Shown: positions 44,359-53,617 of the stretch, in pieces | Layout: each line of letters begins with the position of its first letter | How positions within the stretch are numbered: the first letter of the stretch is position 1 | NCBI RefSeq assembly: GCF_001515305.1 | Contig: NZ_LNQV01000010.1 | Coordinates: 1-64,000 of the forward strand | DNA: 64,000 bases | From: Aquitalea pelogenes | Lineage (GTDB): Bacteria > Pseudomonadota > Gammaproteobacteria > Burkholderiales > Chromobacteriaceae | Direction of reading: 5' to 3' | Notes under the pieces: model-generated | Database searches by the model: none | What the model saw: the letters and a program-made list of their open reading frames with translations, nothing else | What the model was told of the DNA's origin: nothing | Program-made: the position numbers and the translations under genes

Positions 44359-45117
44359 TTACCAGTTGCCGCCGGGATAGGCGCGCTGCAAAAACTGCAT
44401 CTCCGCTAATAGCGGACCCAGCGCCTCGCTGTGGATGCCATACTTGCCACGACTCAGATAGCCTGCCACGGTCGGTACTTGCAGCGTTGCTGCGGCGAGC
44501 ACCGGCAGCACAATGCCTTCCCAGGCGCTGCGCAAGCTATCTGAGGAAGGGACCACACCGGCCAGCCGTGCTTCCACCTCGTCACGGTCGAACAGCTCTG
44601 CGGTGAAGGACCACATGTATTCCAGTGCCGCCTGCATGCGGCGGTGCGACTCCTCGGTTCCATCACCCAGTCGCACTATCCAATCGGCACCATAGCGCAG
44701 GTGATAGCGGCTTTCCTTGAGGCTCTTTTCGGCAATAGCGGCCAGGCGGGCATCGGTGGAGCGCAGCAATACCTGCCACAACACCACCTGATACGCGGCA
44801 AACAACAGCATGCGCAGCACCGTGCGGCCAAAATCGCCGCCCTCCAGCTCGGTGAGCGTCAGATTATGGAATTCCAGCTCGTCACGCAGGAAGGCAAGTG
44901 CATCCTCGTCACGGCCACTGCCTTCCAGCTCCCCGGCATAGCTCAATAACTGACGCGCCTGACCAATCAGGTCGAGCGCAGTATTGGTCAGTGCGATGTC
45001 TTCTTCGATCGCAGGTGCATGGCCGCACCATTCGGCCAGCCGCTGGCCCAGTACCAGTGTGGAGTCGCCCAGGCGCAGCAGATATTCAATCAGGTCTTTG
45101 TTATCAATTTCAGCCAT
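44359..45117 (-). CDS. paaC: Phenylacetyl-CoA epoxidase subunit C
   Basis: 252 residues. A ferritin-like helical subunit without a full metal site that pairs with PaaA. It has LIEYLLRLGDSTLVLGQRLAEWCGHAP, DELEFHNLTLTELE and KESRYHLRYGADWIVRLGDGT. The start at 45117 gives the family N-terminus; the longer frame overlaps paaB and is not used. It lies 11 bp after paaB. Confidence 0.95.
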   Translation of the reverse strand: MAEIDNKDLIEYLLRLGDSTLVLGQRLAEWCGHAPAIEEDIALTNTALDLIGQARQLLSYAGELEGSGRDEDALAFLRDELEFHNLTLTELEGGDFGRTVLRMLLFAAYQVVLWQVLLRSTDARLAAIAEKSLKESRYHLRYGADWIVRLGDGTEESHRRMQAALEYMWSFTAELFDRDEVEARLAGVVPSSDSLRSAWEGIVLPVLAAATLQVPTVAGYLSRGKYGIHSEALGPLLAEMQFLQRAYPGGNW

Positions 45118-45128
45118 GGCTGGGCTCC

Positions 45129-45626
45129 TTACATATTGTTGACGGCGGCCGGCAGTTGGTAAAAGGTGGGCAAGCGGTAGGTTTTGTCGGCCATTGCATC
45201 GAAAAACGGCCCACTCCACTCGGCCTCGCTGGTCAGTACGGATGCAGAAGGCAACACCCACAGACTGCCTGCCGGATATTGTCCAAAGGCTGTTTCGGCA
45301 CTGCGTAGCGCTGCCGCAGCATCACAGGCGTCGACACTGCCAATGTGCTTGTGATCCAGCCCCGGCTTCAACCGCAAGAAAACTTCAAACTGTCGTGGGG
45401 TGTCGCTCCTGCCGGCGGCAGGCTCTGCACCGTTCTGACTGACATCGCTGGCAGCAACTACCCACAGGCTGTTGCCCTCCTGACGGCGGGTGTAGACATC
45501 GCGCGCCAACAGCAGTGCATGTTGGCCATCGGTGGCGTGCAGGCTGCTGAAATGCTTGTGCTCAAGACCGTTACGGCTTTTGATGAAAACCTCATACTGC
45601 GGCCATTGATCGTGAAATCCTGTCAT
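45129..45626 (-). CDS. paaB: Phenylacetyl-CoA epoxidase subunit B, two-repeat form
   Basis: 165 residues, against about 95 in E. coli. Repeat 1 (residues 8-62, WPQYEVFIKSRNGLEHKH...SLWVVAASDV) and repeat 2 (78-131, RQFEVFLRLKPGLDHKH...SLWVLPSASV) align along their length. They are joined by a Gly/Ala linker. Repeat 2 is followed by the usual PaaB tail (GPFFDAMADKTYRLPTFYQLP). PaaB bridges the PaaAC dimers in the epoxidase. The start at ATG 45626 is preceded by GGAGG. The frame is open with no sign of a broken gene. Confidence 0.9.
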   Translation of the reverse strand: MTGFHDQWPQYEVFIKSRNGLEHKHFSSLHATDGQHALLLARDVYTRRQEGNSLWVVAASDVSQNGAEPAAGRSDTPRQFEVFLRLKPGLDHKHIGSVDACDAAAALRSAETAFGQYPAGSLWVLPSASVLTSEAEWSGPFFDAMADKTYRLPTFYQLPAAVNNM

Positions 45627-45642
45627 CGTCGAGTCCTCCGGA

Positions 45643-46629
45643 TTAGTGAGCCTGCCTGGCGGTTTTTTTCTCGGCGTGCACACGGGCAGCTTCTCGCACC
45701 CACGCACCGTCTTCATGCGCCTTGATGCGGGCCGCCATGCGTTCGCGATTACATGGTCCATTACCCTTGACCACCTGCCAGAATTCGTTCCAGTCGATGG
45801 CGCCGAAATCGTAGTGACCACGTTCAGCATTCCACTTCAGATCTGGATCGGGCAGTGTCACACCGAGTACCTCGGCCTGCGGAACGGTGGCATCGACGAA
45901 TTTCTGCCGCAGATCGTCATTGGAAAAGCGCTTGATACCCCACTTCATGCTGGTAGCACCGTGTACCGAATCCTGGTCGTGCGGGCCGAACATCATCAGT
46001 ACCGGCCACCACCAACGGTCCACCGCTTCCTGCACCATCGCGCGTTGGGCCGCACTGCCCTTCATCATGGCCACCAATAGGTCATAGCCTTGGCGCTGGT
46101 GGAAGCTTTCCTCTTTGCACACCCGGACCATCGCGCGGGCATAAGGGCCGTAAGAGCAGCGACACAGCGGCACCTGGTTGGTAATGGCTGCACCATCCAC
46201 CAGCCAGCCAATGACGCCGATATCAGCCCAGGACAGCGTCGGGTAGTTGAAGATGCTCGAATACTTGGCACTGCCATCCAGCAAGGCAGCCACCATGGTG
46301 TCGCGGCTGACACCCAATGTTTCGGCCGCGGCATACAGATACAGACCGTGCCCTCCTTCGTCCTGCACCTTGGCCAGCAAGATGGCCTTGCGTTTTAACG
46401 TTGGCGCACGAGTGATCCAGTTACCTTCTGGCAGCATGCCAACAATTTCCGAATGGGCATGCTGGGAAATCTGGCGGATCAGCGTCTTGCGATAGGCATC
46501 CGGCATCGGGTCTGATGGCTCGATCTTGATATCGGCTGCCAGCTTCTCGTCGAAGCCGACACAGGGCGCTTCTGTCACTGCGCTGTCGGTCGCTTGTACG
46601 CCGGGCAAGTCCAAAGCTTGTGTGTACAT
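45643..46629 (-). CDS. paaA: Phenylacetyl-CoA epoxidase catalytic subunit A
   Basis: 328 residues. The diiron centre uses Glu and His in [13 protein letters not shown] and in [16 protein letters not shown], plus further Glu residues of the four-helix bundle. With PaaB, PaaC and PaaE it adds one oxygen atom to the ring of phenylacetyl-CoA to give the 1,2-epoxide. ATG 46629 is chosen because AAGGAG is 8 bp upstream; a GTG at 46635 is too near it. First gene of the operon, with a PaaR-like box upstream. Confidence 0.97.
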   Translation of the reverse strand: MYTQALDLPGVQATDSAVTEAPCVGFDEKLAADIKIEPSDPMPDAYRKTLIRQISQHAHSEIVGMLPEGNWITRAPTLKRKAILLAKVQDEGGHGLYLYAAAETLGVSRDTMVAALLDGSAKYSSIFNYPTLSWADIGVIGWLVDGAAITNQVPLCRCSYGPYARAMVRVCKEESFHQRQGYDLLVAMMKGSAAQRAMVQEAVDRWWWPVLMMFGPHDQDSVHGATSMKWGIKRFSNDDLRQKFVDATVPQAEVLGVTLPDPDLKWNAERGHYDFGAIDWNEFWQVVKGNGPCNRERMAARIKAHEDGAWVREAARVHAEKKTARQAH

Positions 46630-46751
46630 CTGCACAACTCCTTGTCGATGAATGGGTAAGAATCGTCGTCATTTCATCCTTCGCCACACCATGACTGCGC
46701 TTTACTGCCACAAGGGCAAGGCGTTGTTGATGGCTGACGAATTTAATTAAC

Positions 46752-46765
46752 TTAACGGTCGGTAA
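46752..46765. promoter_or_regulatory. PaaR-type operator upstream of paaA
   Basis: TTAACGGTCGGTAA, a near-palindrome in an AT-rich stretch. It matches the box at 50765-50778 at 12 of 14 bases when one is reverse-complemented. On the minus strand TTGCTT, 17 bp and TAAGTT could be the paaA promoter, with the operator inside it. Confidence 0.65.
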
Positions 46766-46814
46766 ATTAAAAAGCAAGAAAAAAAGGGACGGTATGAACC
46801 TTCATCCAGCGCAC

Positions 46815-48125
46815 TCAGCGCGGACGCTTGTCGATCACACGCCGCACCTTGCCCACCGAGCGCATGATGGTCATCGGCTCGACCACCTCTACCAGGGTAC
46901 TGACTCCTACATTGCTCTTGATCATCTGCTGCAATTCCTTGGCCATGCGTACTTTGGCTTCATCAGAGGCATAGCCCGCCGGGTCGCGTTCAACAAAAAC
47001 GGTCAACACGTCCAGATGGCCATCTTTGTCCACTTCCAGGTAAAAATGCGGGGTAAGCGAATTGACCCGCAGAATCAATTCTTCGATCTGGGTTGGAAAA
47101 ACGTTCACGCCGCGGATGATCAGCATGTCGTCAGAGCGACCGACAATCTTGTCGATACGCCGCATGGAACGCGACGTGGGGGGCAACAGACGGGTCAGGT
47201 CACGCGTGCGGTAACGAATCACCGGAAACGCTTCCTTACTCAAGGATGTCAGCACCAGCTCACCTTCCTCGCCATCCGGCAACACCTCACCGGAGACCGG
47301 GTCAATGATTTCCGGATAGAAGTGGTCTTCCCAGATAACCGGCCCATCCTTGCTTTCGATGCACTCGCTGGCTACCCCCGGCCCCATCACTTCGGACAAG
47401 CCATAGATGTCCACCGCGTCAATTCCGGCGCGCTTTTCGATTTCAAGACGCATCTGCCCGGTCCAGGGTTCTGCACCGAAAATGCCCACCTTGAGCGAAG
47501 ATTTGGCCGCATCAAGACCCTGCCGCTCCATCTCGTCGAGAATATTAAGCATGTAGGATGGCGTCACCATGATGATGTCGGGCTGAAAATCACGGATCAG
47601 TTGCACCTGTTTTTCGGTTTGGCCACCGGACATCGGCACCACGGTACAACCCAGTCGCTCTGCACCATAATGTGCGCCCATGCCACCGGTAAACAGTCCG
47701 TAACCGTAGGCGATATGCACGATGTCACCCTTGCGCCCCCCTGCGGCGTACACCGAACGCGCCACGACAGTCGCCCAGGTATTGATATCGTTCTGGGTAT
47801 AGCCAACCACGGTGGGACGTCCGGTCGTTCCGCTGGAAGCGTGGATACGCACGACATCCTTGCGCGGTGTCGCAAACAAACCAAACGGGTAGTGTTCGCG
47901 CAAGTCAGACTTGGTGGTAAACGGAAACAGTTTCAGGTCCTCCAGCGACTTCGCATCAGCCGGATGCACGCCAATTGCTGCACATTTGGCACGAAATGGT
48001 GCCACATTGTCGTAAGTGTGCTTGAGCGACCATCTGAGCCGTTGCAGCTGCAAGGCACTCAGCTCGTCGCGGCTGGCAGTTTCGATCGGCTCCAGTTCGT
48101 GGGCCTGGGCTACTTTGCTCACCAT
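46815..48125 (-). CDS. paaK: Phenylacetate-CoA ligase
   Basis: 436 residues, an adenylate-forming enzyme that makes phenylacetyl-CoA from phenylacetate, ATP and CoA. It has the AMP-binding IHASSGTTGRPTVVGYT, DIYGLSEVMGPGVASEC, and a C-terminal domain with RSVGKVRRVIDKR. The ATG at 48125 follows AGAGGAGAAAC. It lies between paaH and paaA on the same strand, with about 185 bp on each side, so it may have its own promoter or be part of a paaG-paaH-paaK unit. Confidence 0.96.
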   Translation of the reverse strand: MVSKVAQAHELEPIETASRDELSALQLQRLRWSLKHTYDNVAPFRAKCAAIGVHPADAKSLEDLKLFPFTTKSDLREHYPFGLFATPRKDVVRIHASSGTTGRPTVVGYTQNDINTWATVVARSVYAAGGRKGDIVHIAYGYGLFTGGMGAHYGAERLGCTVVPMSGGQTEKQVQLIRDFQPDIIMVTPSYMLNILDEMERQGLDAAKSSLKVGIFGAEPWTGQMRLEIEKRAGIDAVDIYGLSEVMGPGVASECIESKDGPVIWEDHFYPEIIDPVSGEVLPDGEEGELVLTSLSKEAFPVIRYRTRDLTRLLPPTSRSMRRIDKIVGRSDDMLIIRGVNVFPTQIEELILRVNSLTPHFYLEVDKDGHLDVLTVFVERDPAGYASDEAKVRMAKELQQMIKSNVGVSTLVEVVEPMTIMRSVGKVRRVIDKRPR

Positions 48126-48311
48126 GGTGTTTCTCCTCTTGTGTGGATCGGGTCACCCCGTGCTGTGTTCTGATTTTCGCGCGCCAGTCCGGCAAGACCG
48201 GCAGCACTAGGCGTGCTCCGCCTTGTGTATAAACAGTGATGTCATGCCAGCCTTCTGCCATGCGGCAACATGCAGGCGAGGGCATATTCCGCATGCAGCA
48301 GCACATGGGTG

Positions 48312-49835
48312 TCAGGCATGCAAGCATCTTCCCGCTGCTGCGCGACGACGAATCAAGGGAGAGATGCGGTAGCGGCTCTCGCCATAATGGCTATGCAGTG
48401 CTTCAAGTACCTGTGCCAGGCGGGCAGTACCAAAACCATCTGCCCAGGCCAGAGGACCGACCGGGTAATTGGTGCCGTAGCGCATCGCCAAGTCGACATC
48501 TGCCGCGCTGGCGATGCCAAACAGCACGGCATCAGCCGCCTCGTTGGCCAGCATCGCCATCGTGCGCATCACCACCATCCCGGCGATGTCATCAATGGGC
48601 AGAATCGTGATTCCCGCCACCTGCAGCAAGCCGGCGGCTTGCTCCAATACACCTGTTGCGGCCTGATCTGCGACGCATAAGGCCAAGTGGCTTGTACTTG
48701 CGTAGTCCTGGGCCAGATCAAACAGCACCCAGTTCGGGTGTTCGGTTTCCGCAGCGCGCACCGTGGCAGTCCGGCCATCAGTCAATGCCAGTCGCAGATC
48801 GCCAGCCAAGGCCAGGTAGCCCATGCCTTGCGCCGCTTGCCGCTCGACCGCAAGCCCGGCCTGCTGCAATCGATGCACCAGTGGCTCGGCAATACCAAGA
48901 TCGCCAACCACCCGCACCTTGTGCGGTGCGGCTTGTCGCGCCAGTGCTGGCGGCTCGGCTTGTGATGCCTGCTCGCGATAATCGTAGAACCCCCGGCCAG
49001 CCTTGCGTCCCAACCAGCCCGCTGCCACACGCTCCTGCTGTTGCAGCGAAGGTTGAAAACGGCCGTCGTGGTACATGGCGGCAAAAACCGAGCTGGTCAC
49101 AGCAAAATTGACGTCGTTGCCGATCAGGTCCATCAATTCGAATGGTCCCATCGGAAACCCCCCTGCCCTGCGCAGCAAGGTGTCAATCACCTCGGGCGGG
49201 GCCGCTGCTTCGGCCATGATTCGCAGCCCCTCAGCGTAGTAAGGACGGGCCACGCGATTGACAATGAAGCCTGGTGTTGACTGCGCCCGCACCGGCAGCT
49301 TGCCCCAGGCGCGGACCATGTCACACAGGATGTCGACCACCGCCGGATCCGTCGCCAAACCGCAGATCACCTCGACCAGCTTCATCTTGGTGGCGGGGTT
49401 GAAAAAGTGCAGGCCAATGAGTCGTTCAGGGTGAACAAGGCCACGCGCCAGCAGGGTGATTGAAATCGATGAAGTGTTGGAGGCTAGGATGGCTGACTCG
49501 GACAACACGGCTTCCAGCGCCCGGAACAAGGCCTGTTTCGGTTCTGCCAGTTCGACGATGGCCTCGATCACCAGTGCGGAATCAGCCAGTTCTGCCAGCG
49601 TGGAAACCGGATGTAGGCGCGCACAGGCAGCATCCAGTTCCGCAGCAGTCCATTTGCCACGATCCACCAGCACCTGCCATTCGGCACTGATCAAAGCAGG
49701 TGCCGCCAGGGCGGAGGCAGCATCCATATCGAACAGGTAAACCTCATGACCCGCTCTGGCAGCGACCGCGGCAATACCCCGGCCCATGGCACCGGCTCCC
49801 ACTACGCCGATACGATCCTTGCTTGTCAGTGCCAT
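48312..49835 (-). CDS. paaH: 3-hydroxyadipyl-CoA dehydrogenase
   Basis: 507 residues, close to PaaH. The NAD fold is IGVVGAGAMGRGIA near the start. SNTSSISITLLARG and LHFFNPATKMKLVEVI carry the dehydrogenase active site, and VNRVARPYYAEGLRI starts the helical domain; a second helical domain (NEAADAVLFGIAS) lies near the end. It oxidises 3-hydroxyadipyl-CoA with NAD+. ATG 49835 starts one base after the paaG stop; the longer open frame that runs into paaG is rejected. Confidence 0.93.
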   Translation of the reverse strand: MALTSKDRIGVVGAGAMGRGIAAVAARAGHEVYLFDMDAASALAAPALISAEWQVLVDRGKWTAAELDAACARLHPVSTLAELADSALVIEAIVELAEPKQALFRALEAVLSESAILASNTSSISITLLARGLVHPERLIGLHFFNPATKMKLVEVICGLATDPAVVDILCDMVRAWGKLPVRAQSTPGFIVNRVARPYYAEGLRIMAEAAAPPEVIDTLLRRAGGFPMGPFELMDLIGNDVNFAVTSSVFAAMYHDGRFQPSLQQQERVAAGWLGRKAGRGFYDYREQASQAEPPALARQAAPHKVRVVGDLGIAEPLVHRLQQAGLAVERQAAQGMGYLALAGDLRLALTDGRTATVRAAETEHPNWVLFDLAQDYASTSHLALCVADQAATGVLEQAAGLLQVAGITILPIDDIAGMVVMRTMAMLANEAADAVLFGIASAADVDLAMRYGTNYPVGPLAWADGFGTARLAQVLEALHSHYGESRYRISPLIRRRAAAGRCLHA

Positions 49836-49836
49836 C

Positions 49837-50634
49837 TCATTTCCCCACAAATTGCGGTATGCGCTTGGCCATGAAGGCCGCCACACCTGCGCCATAATCA
49901 GCGCTGTAGCCAAGTTCGCGCTGAAAAGTACGCTCCAGTTCAAGCTGCTGCTCCAGCGTATTGCGCTCGGCAGCATGCATGGCCTGCTTGATGCGTGCAT
50001 AAGCCAGCGTCGGCCCCTCGGCCAACAGGCGGGCGGTACTTGCCACTTCGGCAGCAAAATCAGCATCGTCTACGCATCGCCAGATCAGCCCCCATGCAGC
50101 GGCCTGCTCGGCGGGTAACTTGTCCGCCAGCAATGCCAGGCCCATGGCACGTGCATTACCCAACAACCGGGGCAGGAAAAAGCTGCCGCCGGAGTCCGGC
50201 ATCAGGCCGATCTTGCTGAATGCCTGGATAAAACTGGCCGATCGTGCAGCGATGACAATATCGCAGGCCAGCGCGATATTGGCCCCAGCCCCTGCAGCCA
50301 CGCCATTGACCGCCGCAATCACTGGTTTTGGCATATTTCGCAAGTGGCGCACCAGTGGAGCGTAATAGCGTTCAATCGACTCTCCCAGATCACGCGGGGT
50401 ATCCGAAGGAGCGACCGTCCGGTCGGATAAGTCCTGCCCGGCACAAAAGCCCCGCCCGCTACCAGTCAGTACCAGTACACGTACCGCTTCGTCCTGGCTG
50501 AGCTGCTCCAGTGCCTCTGCCACTTCACCGTGCATGTCGACATTGAAACTATTCAAGCAGTCGGGTCGGCTGAGTGTCAGGGTGGCGACGCCAGCTTCAA
50601 TATCGAGGCGAATATGCTGAAAAGGGCTGCGCAT
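49837..50634 (-). CDS. paaG: 1,2-epoxyphenylacetyl-CoA isomerase
   Basis: 265 residues, crotonase family. GSGRGFCAGQDLSDR and AFSKIGLMPDSGGSFFLPR match PaaG, including the Asp used for isomerisation in place of hydratase Glu. It converts the epoxide to the seven-membered oxepin-CoA. Start at 50634; the longer frame to 50670 has no ribosome site. It is transcribed toward paaH and shares a divergent promoter region with paaN. Confidence 0.95.
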   Translation of the reverse strand: MRSPFQHIRLDIEAGVATLTLSRPDCLNSFNVDMHGEVAEALEQLSQDEAVRVLVLTGSGRGFCAGQDLSDRTVAPSDTPRDLGESIERYYAPLVRHLRNMPKPVIAAVNGVAAGAGANIALACDIVIAARSASFIQAFSKIGLMPDSGGSFFLPRLLGNARAMGLALLADKLPAEQAAAWGLIWRCVDDADFAAEVASTARLLAEGPTLAYARIKQAMHAAERNTLEQQLELERTFQRELGYSADYGAGVAAFMAKRIPQFVGK

Positions 50635-50763
50635 GTGGTTCTCCGTACAGTTAGCTGCCCGATAAGCCACTCATAGCCAACAAGCAGTTAAGTCAATGTT
50701 TTAAATACATATTTCTCATAACAACAGCGCGATAGCTGTGCCTAATGCCGACCCAATCTATCA

Positions 50764-50792
50764 TTGACCGACCGGTAAATCAATATTAGAGT
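50764..50792 (+). promoter_or_regulatory. paaN promoter
   Basis: TTGACC (50764-50769), a 17-bp spacer, and TAGAGT (50787-50792). The PaaR-like palindrome lies inside the promoter. Confidence 0.6.
50765..50778. promoter_or_regulatory. PaaR-type operator between paaG and paaN
   Basis: TGACCGACCGGTAA, with an outer ATTGA...TCAAT repeat at 50763-50784. Its reverse complement matches the paaA box at 12 of 14 bases. It serves two divergent promoters. Confidence 0.65.
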
Positions 50793-50908
50793 GATCCAGG
50801 TCAAGGAAACTTTTCAGCACCTGTTTCCACGACAGAGTTCCGCAAGCATCAGCCCCTGATCAGGCTCGAAAAACACCATTCGGCCTTTGTATTGAAAGGA
50901 ATGAAGCG

Positions 50909-52576
50909 ATGGCAAATCCGCTATTTGCACGACATGAAGCCACCTTGCACCAGGCCTTGAACGCCATTCGTGAACGTGGTTACTGGACTCCATATCCGGA
51001 GACACCGAGCCCGAAAATTTATGGGGAGGCGGCCGCCGATGAAGGCAGGGCAAGGTTCGAGGCCCTGCTTGGCAGCACATTCGATTTTCCCGGCCAGCCG
51101 CCAGCCAGCGGTCTTGTCGGTAGCGAACGTTCGCCCTACAGCGGCGCACTCAATATCCGCTACCCGCGCTTTGAAGTTGAGACCCTGATCGCCGCTTCGA
51201 GCGCTGCGCTCGACAACTGGCGCCAGGCCGGGCCGGAAGTCTGGGTGGGAGTGTCGTTGGAGATTCTTGCGCGGCTTAACAAGCACAGTTTCGAGATGGC
51301 CCATGCGGTGATGCATACCACCGGCCAGGCCTTCATGATGTCGTTTCAGGCAGGTGGCCCACATGCGCAAGACCGTGGACTGGAGGCTGTCGCCTACGCC
51401 TGGCGTGAAATGTCGGCCATTCCGGCTGCAAGCAGCTGGAGCAAGCCGCAGGGCAAGAATGAGCCGGTCGTGCTGCAAAAGAACTGGAAAATCGTGCCGC
51501 GCGGCATTGGTCTGGTCATTGGCTGCTGCACCTTCCCCACCTGGAATGGCTATCCGGGACTGTTCGCCAGTCTGGCCACCGGCAACACCGTTATCGTCAA
51601 GCCACATGCAGGCGCGGTGCTGCCGATGGCCATCACAGTAAAGATTGCTCGCGAAGTGCTGCAGGAAGCCGGCTTCGACCCGAACGTGGTGCTGCTGGCC
51701 GCCAACCAGAGTGGTGAACCGCTGGCCACCAAGCTGGCGGAAAACGCATCAGTCAAACTGATTGACTTCACCGGCAGCCGTAAAAACGGTGAGTGGCTGG
51801 AGGCCAACTGTCGGCATGCACAGGTTTACACCGAGAAAGCCGGTGTTAACACCATCGTGATCGACTCGACCCACGACTTCAAAGGACTCAGCCGCAACAT
51901 TGCCCTGTCACTGGCCTTGTACGGCGGACAAATGTGTACTGCGCCGCAGAATATTTTCATTCCGGCTGATGGCATTGACACTGCAGAAGGACATCTGCCT
52001 TACGAGGAAGTGGTGGCTGGCATTGTCTCGGCCATCAATGGCCTGACCGCCGACCCGGCCAAGGCAGTGGAGTTCCTGGGTGCCATCCAGAACCCAGGGG
52101 TGCTGTCCCGGCTGGAGGCGGCACAGAAGCTAGGTCAACCCTTGCTCGACAGCCATGCCATCGCACACCCGCTCTATCCCGAAGCCGTCGTGCGCACACC
52201 GTTGCTGCGCGCCCTGTCGGTACAAGACCAGGCCATCTACCAGGAAGAGCATTTCGGTCCGATCGCCTTCGTGATCAAGACCGGCAGCAGTGCTGAAAGC
52301 CTTGCCATTATTGAAGACACGGTACGCAAACACGGTGCGCTGTCGTTCTCGGTGTACAGCACCGATGCCACCGTACAGCAGCAGGCACAAGCAGTTGCCG
52401 AACGTGCCTGCATCTCACTGTCCCTCAACCTCACCGGCAGCGTGCTGGTCAACCAGTCGGCTGCATTCAGCGACTTCCACGGCACTGGAGGCAACCCGGC
52501 GGCCAATGCCGCGCTGTCGGACAGCGCCTTCGTAGCCAACCGCTTCCGTGTGGTACAAACCCGCCGTTTCGCCTAA
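50909..52576 (+). CDS. paaN: Oxepin-CoA pathway aldehyde dehydrogenase PaaN
   Basis: A 555-residue aldehyde dehydrogenase. GNTVIVKPHAGAVLP, IDFTGSRKNGEWLE, and a catalytic Cys in YGGQMCTAPQNIF are present, with QEEHFGPIAF near the end. It lacks the C-terminal MaoC hydratase domain of E. coli PaaZ (681 residues). It should therefore oxidise the ring-opened semialdehyde, while ring hydrolysis needs a separate hydratase not found in this window. It is transcribed divergently from paaG under the PaaR box. Confidence 0.9.
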   Translation: MANPLFARHEATLHQALNAIRERGYWTPYPETPSPKIYGEAAADEGRARFEALLGSTFDFPGQPPASGLVGSERSPYSGALNIRYPRFEVETLIAASSAALDNWRQAGPEVWVGVSLEILARLNKHSFEMAHAVMHTTGQAFMMSFQAGGPHAQDRGLEAVAYAWREMSAIPAASSWSKPQGKNEPVVLQKNWKIVPRGIGLVIGCCTFPTWNGYPGLFASLATGNTVIVKPHAGAVLPMAITVKIAREVLQEAGFDPNVVLLAANQSGEPLATKLAENASVKLIDFTGSRKNGEWLEANCRHAQVYTEKAGVNTIVIDSTHDFKGLSRNIALSLALYGGQMCTAPQNIFIPADGIDTAEGHLPYEEVVAGIVSAINGLTADPAKAVEFLGAIQNPGVLSRLEAAQKLGQPLLDSHAIAHPLYPEAVVRTPLLRALSVQDQAIYQEEHFGPIAFVIKTGSSAESLAIIEDTVRKHGALSFSVYSTDATVQQQAQAVAERACISLSLNLTGSVLVNQSAAFSDFHGTGGNPAANAALSDSAFVANRFRVVQTRRFA

Positions 52577-52585
52577 GCCACTTGT

Positions 52586-52610
52586 CGCCCGGTATTTGCC
52601 GGGCGTTTTT
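52586..52610 (+). terminator. Intrinsic terminator after paaN
   Basis: CGCCCGG-TATTTG-CCGGGCG followed by TTTTT, 10 bp after the stop. Confidence 0.92.
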
Positions 52611-52636
52611 CATCTTGTTTGCAGAAAGATCGCACC

Positions 52637-53245
52637 ATGCAGTGCTATGCAATTGACGGAGTGATTCCTGTGGTCAGCCCGGACGCCTTCATCCATCCCT
52701 CAGCGACATTGATCGGTGACGTTGTGGTTGGCGCAGGCTGCTATATCGGCCCGGGTGCGGTACTGCGCGGGGACTTTGGCCCTATCCGCATTGCCACAGG
52801 CAGCAATATTCAGGACAACTGCGTGCTGCATAGCGGGGTAGATACTCCCTTGATCGTCGAAGAAAACGGTCACGTCGGCCACGGTGCCGTCTTGCACGCC
52901 TGCCATCTGGAACGCGGGGTGCTGGTCGGCATGAATGCCGTTGTGATGGATGGCGCACGGCTAGGCAGTCAATGCATCGTCGGCGCGATGGCCTTCATCC
53001 CGGCGGGCAGGATTTGCGCTCCTCGCCAGTTGCTGCTGGGCCTGCCAGCCAAAGCGGTGCGCACGCTCAGCGAGGCGGAAATCATTGCCAAGCAGCGCGC
53101 GACACAGGCTTATCACCATCTGGCCATACGCTGCCGTCGCAGCCTGGTAGCGGTGCAGCCTTTATCCACCCTCGACGCCAAGCGCCCCAAGCTTGATCTA
53201 TCCGTATTCACGGCAAGCGCAGCCGAAACCCCCGGCACTGACTGA
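52637..53245 (+). CDS. paaY: PaaY-type thioesterase / gamma-carbonic anhydrase-like protein
   Basis: 202 residues. A left-handed parallel beta helix with hexapeptide repeats (GDVVVGAGCYIGPGAVLRGDFG) and the His residues HVGHGAVLHAC. PaaY hydrolyses dead-end CoA thioesters formed when the ring-opened intermediate is not oxidised in time. The C-terminal 40 residues are extra. The ATG at 52637 is the first with the family sequence. It follows the paaN terminator and precedes the transporter genes. Confidence 0.9.
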   Translation: MQCYAIDGVIPVVSPDAFIHPSATLIGDVVVGAGCYIGPGAVLRGDFGPIRIATGSNIQDNCVLHSGVDTPLIVEENGHVGHGAVLHACHLERGVLVGMNAVVMDGARLGSQCIVGAMAFIPAGRICAPRQLLLGLPAKAVRTLSEAEIIAKQRATQAYHHLAIRCRRSLVAVQPLSTLDAKRPKLDLSVFTASAAETPGTD

Positions 53246-53308
53246 ATGACAAGCAGCGCTATACCAGCCCACGCAGCAGGGCAAGCCCGGCCCCCAGGAG
53301 AATATGTG

Positions 53309-53617
53309 ATGAACGACACTAAATTGGAATTAATCCTGCAGCATCCTGATTTCCAGCAATTGATCGACAAGAAGACCCGCCTTAGCTGGTCGCTGAGCGC
53401 GGTGATGCTGGTGATTTACTACGGTTTCATTCTGCTGCTGGCATTTTCACCAGGCACATTAGCCCGCCCCATCAGCGATGGCGCGATCACCATCGGCATT
53501 CCGGTCGGAGTGGCCATCATCCTGCTGACGTTCGTGCTGACCGGTATCTATGTACGGATAGCCAATCGCGATCTCGATCCACTCAACGAAAAAGTGCTCC
53601 GGGGGTTCATGGCATGA
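53309..53617 (+). CDS. DUF485 membrane protein (YjcH-like)
   Basis: 102 residues with two membrane helices ([18 protein letters not shown] and [17 protein letters not shown]) and an N-terminal [15 protein letters not shown]. Proteins of this type are encoded next to sodium:solute symporters of the ActP group. The ATG at 53309 (or GTG 53306) follows CAGGAG. It overlaps actP by ATGA, so the two are coupled. The function beyond this link is unknown. Confidence 0.88.
   Translation: MNDTKLELILQHPDFQQLIDKKTRLSWSLSAVMLVIYYGFILLLAFSPGTLARPISDGAITIGIPVGVAIILLTFVLTGIYVRIANRDLDPLNEKVLRGFMA

Noticed and set aside
49836-50066. N-terminal extension of paaH into paaG
   Set aside because: The longer frame overlaps the end of paaG and has no NAD-fold sequence; the ATG at 49835 follows the paaG stop by one base.
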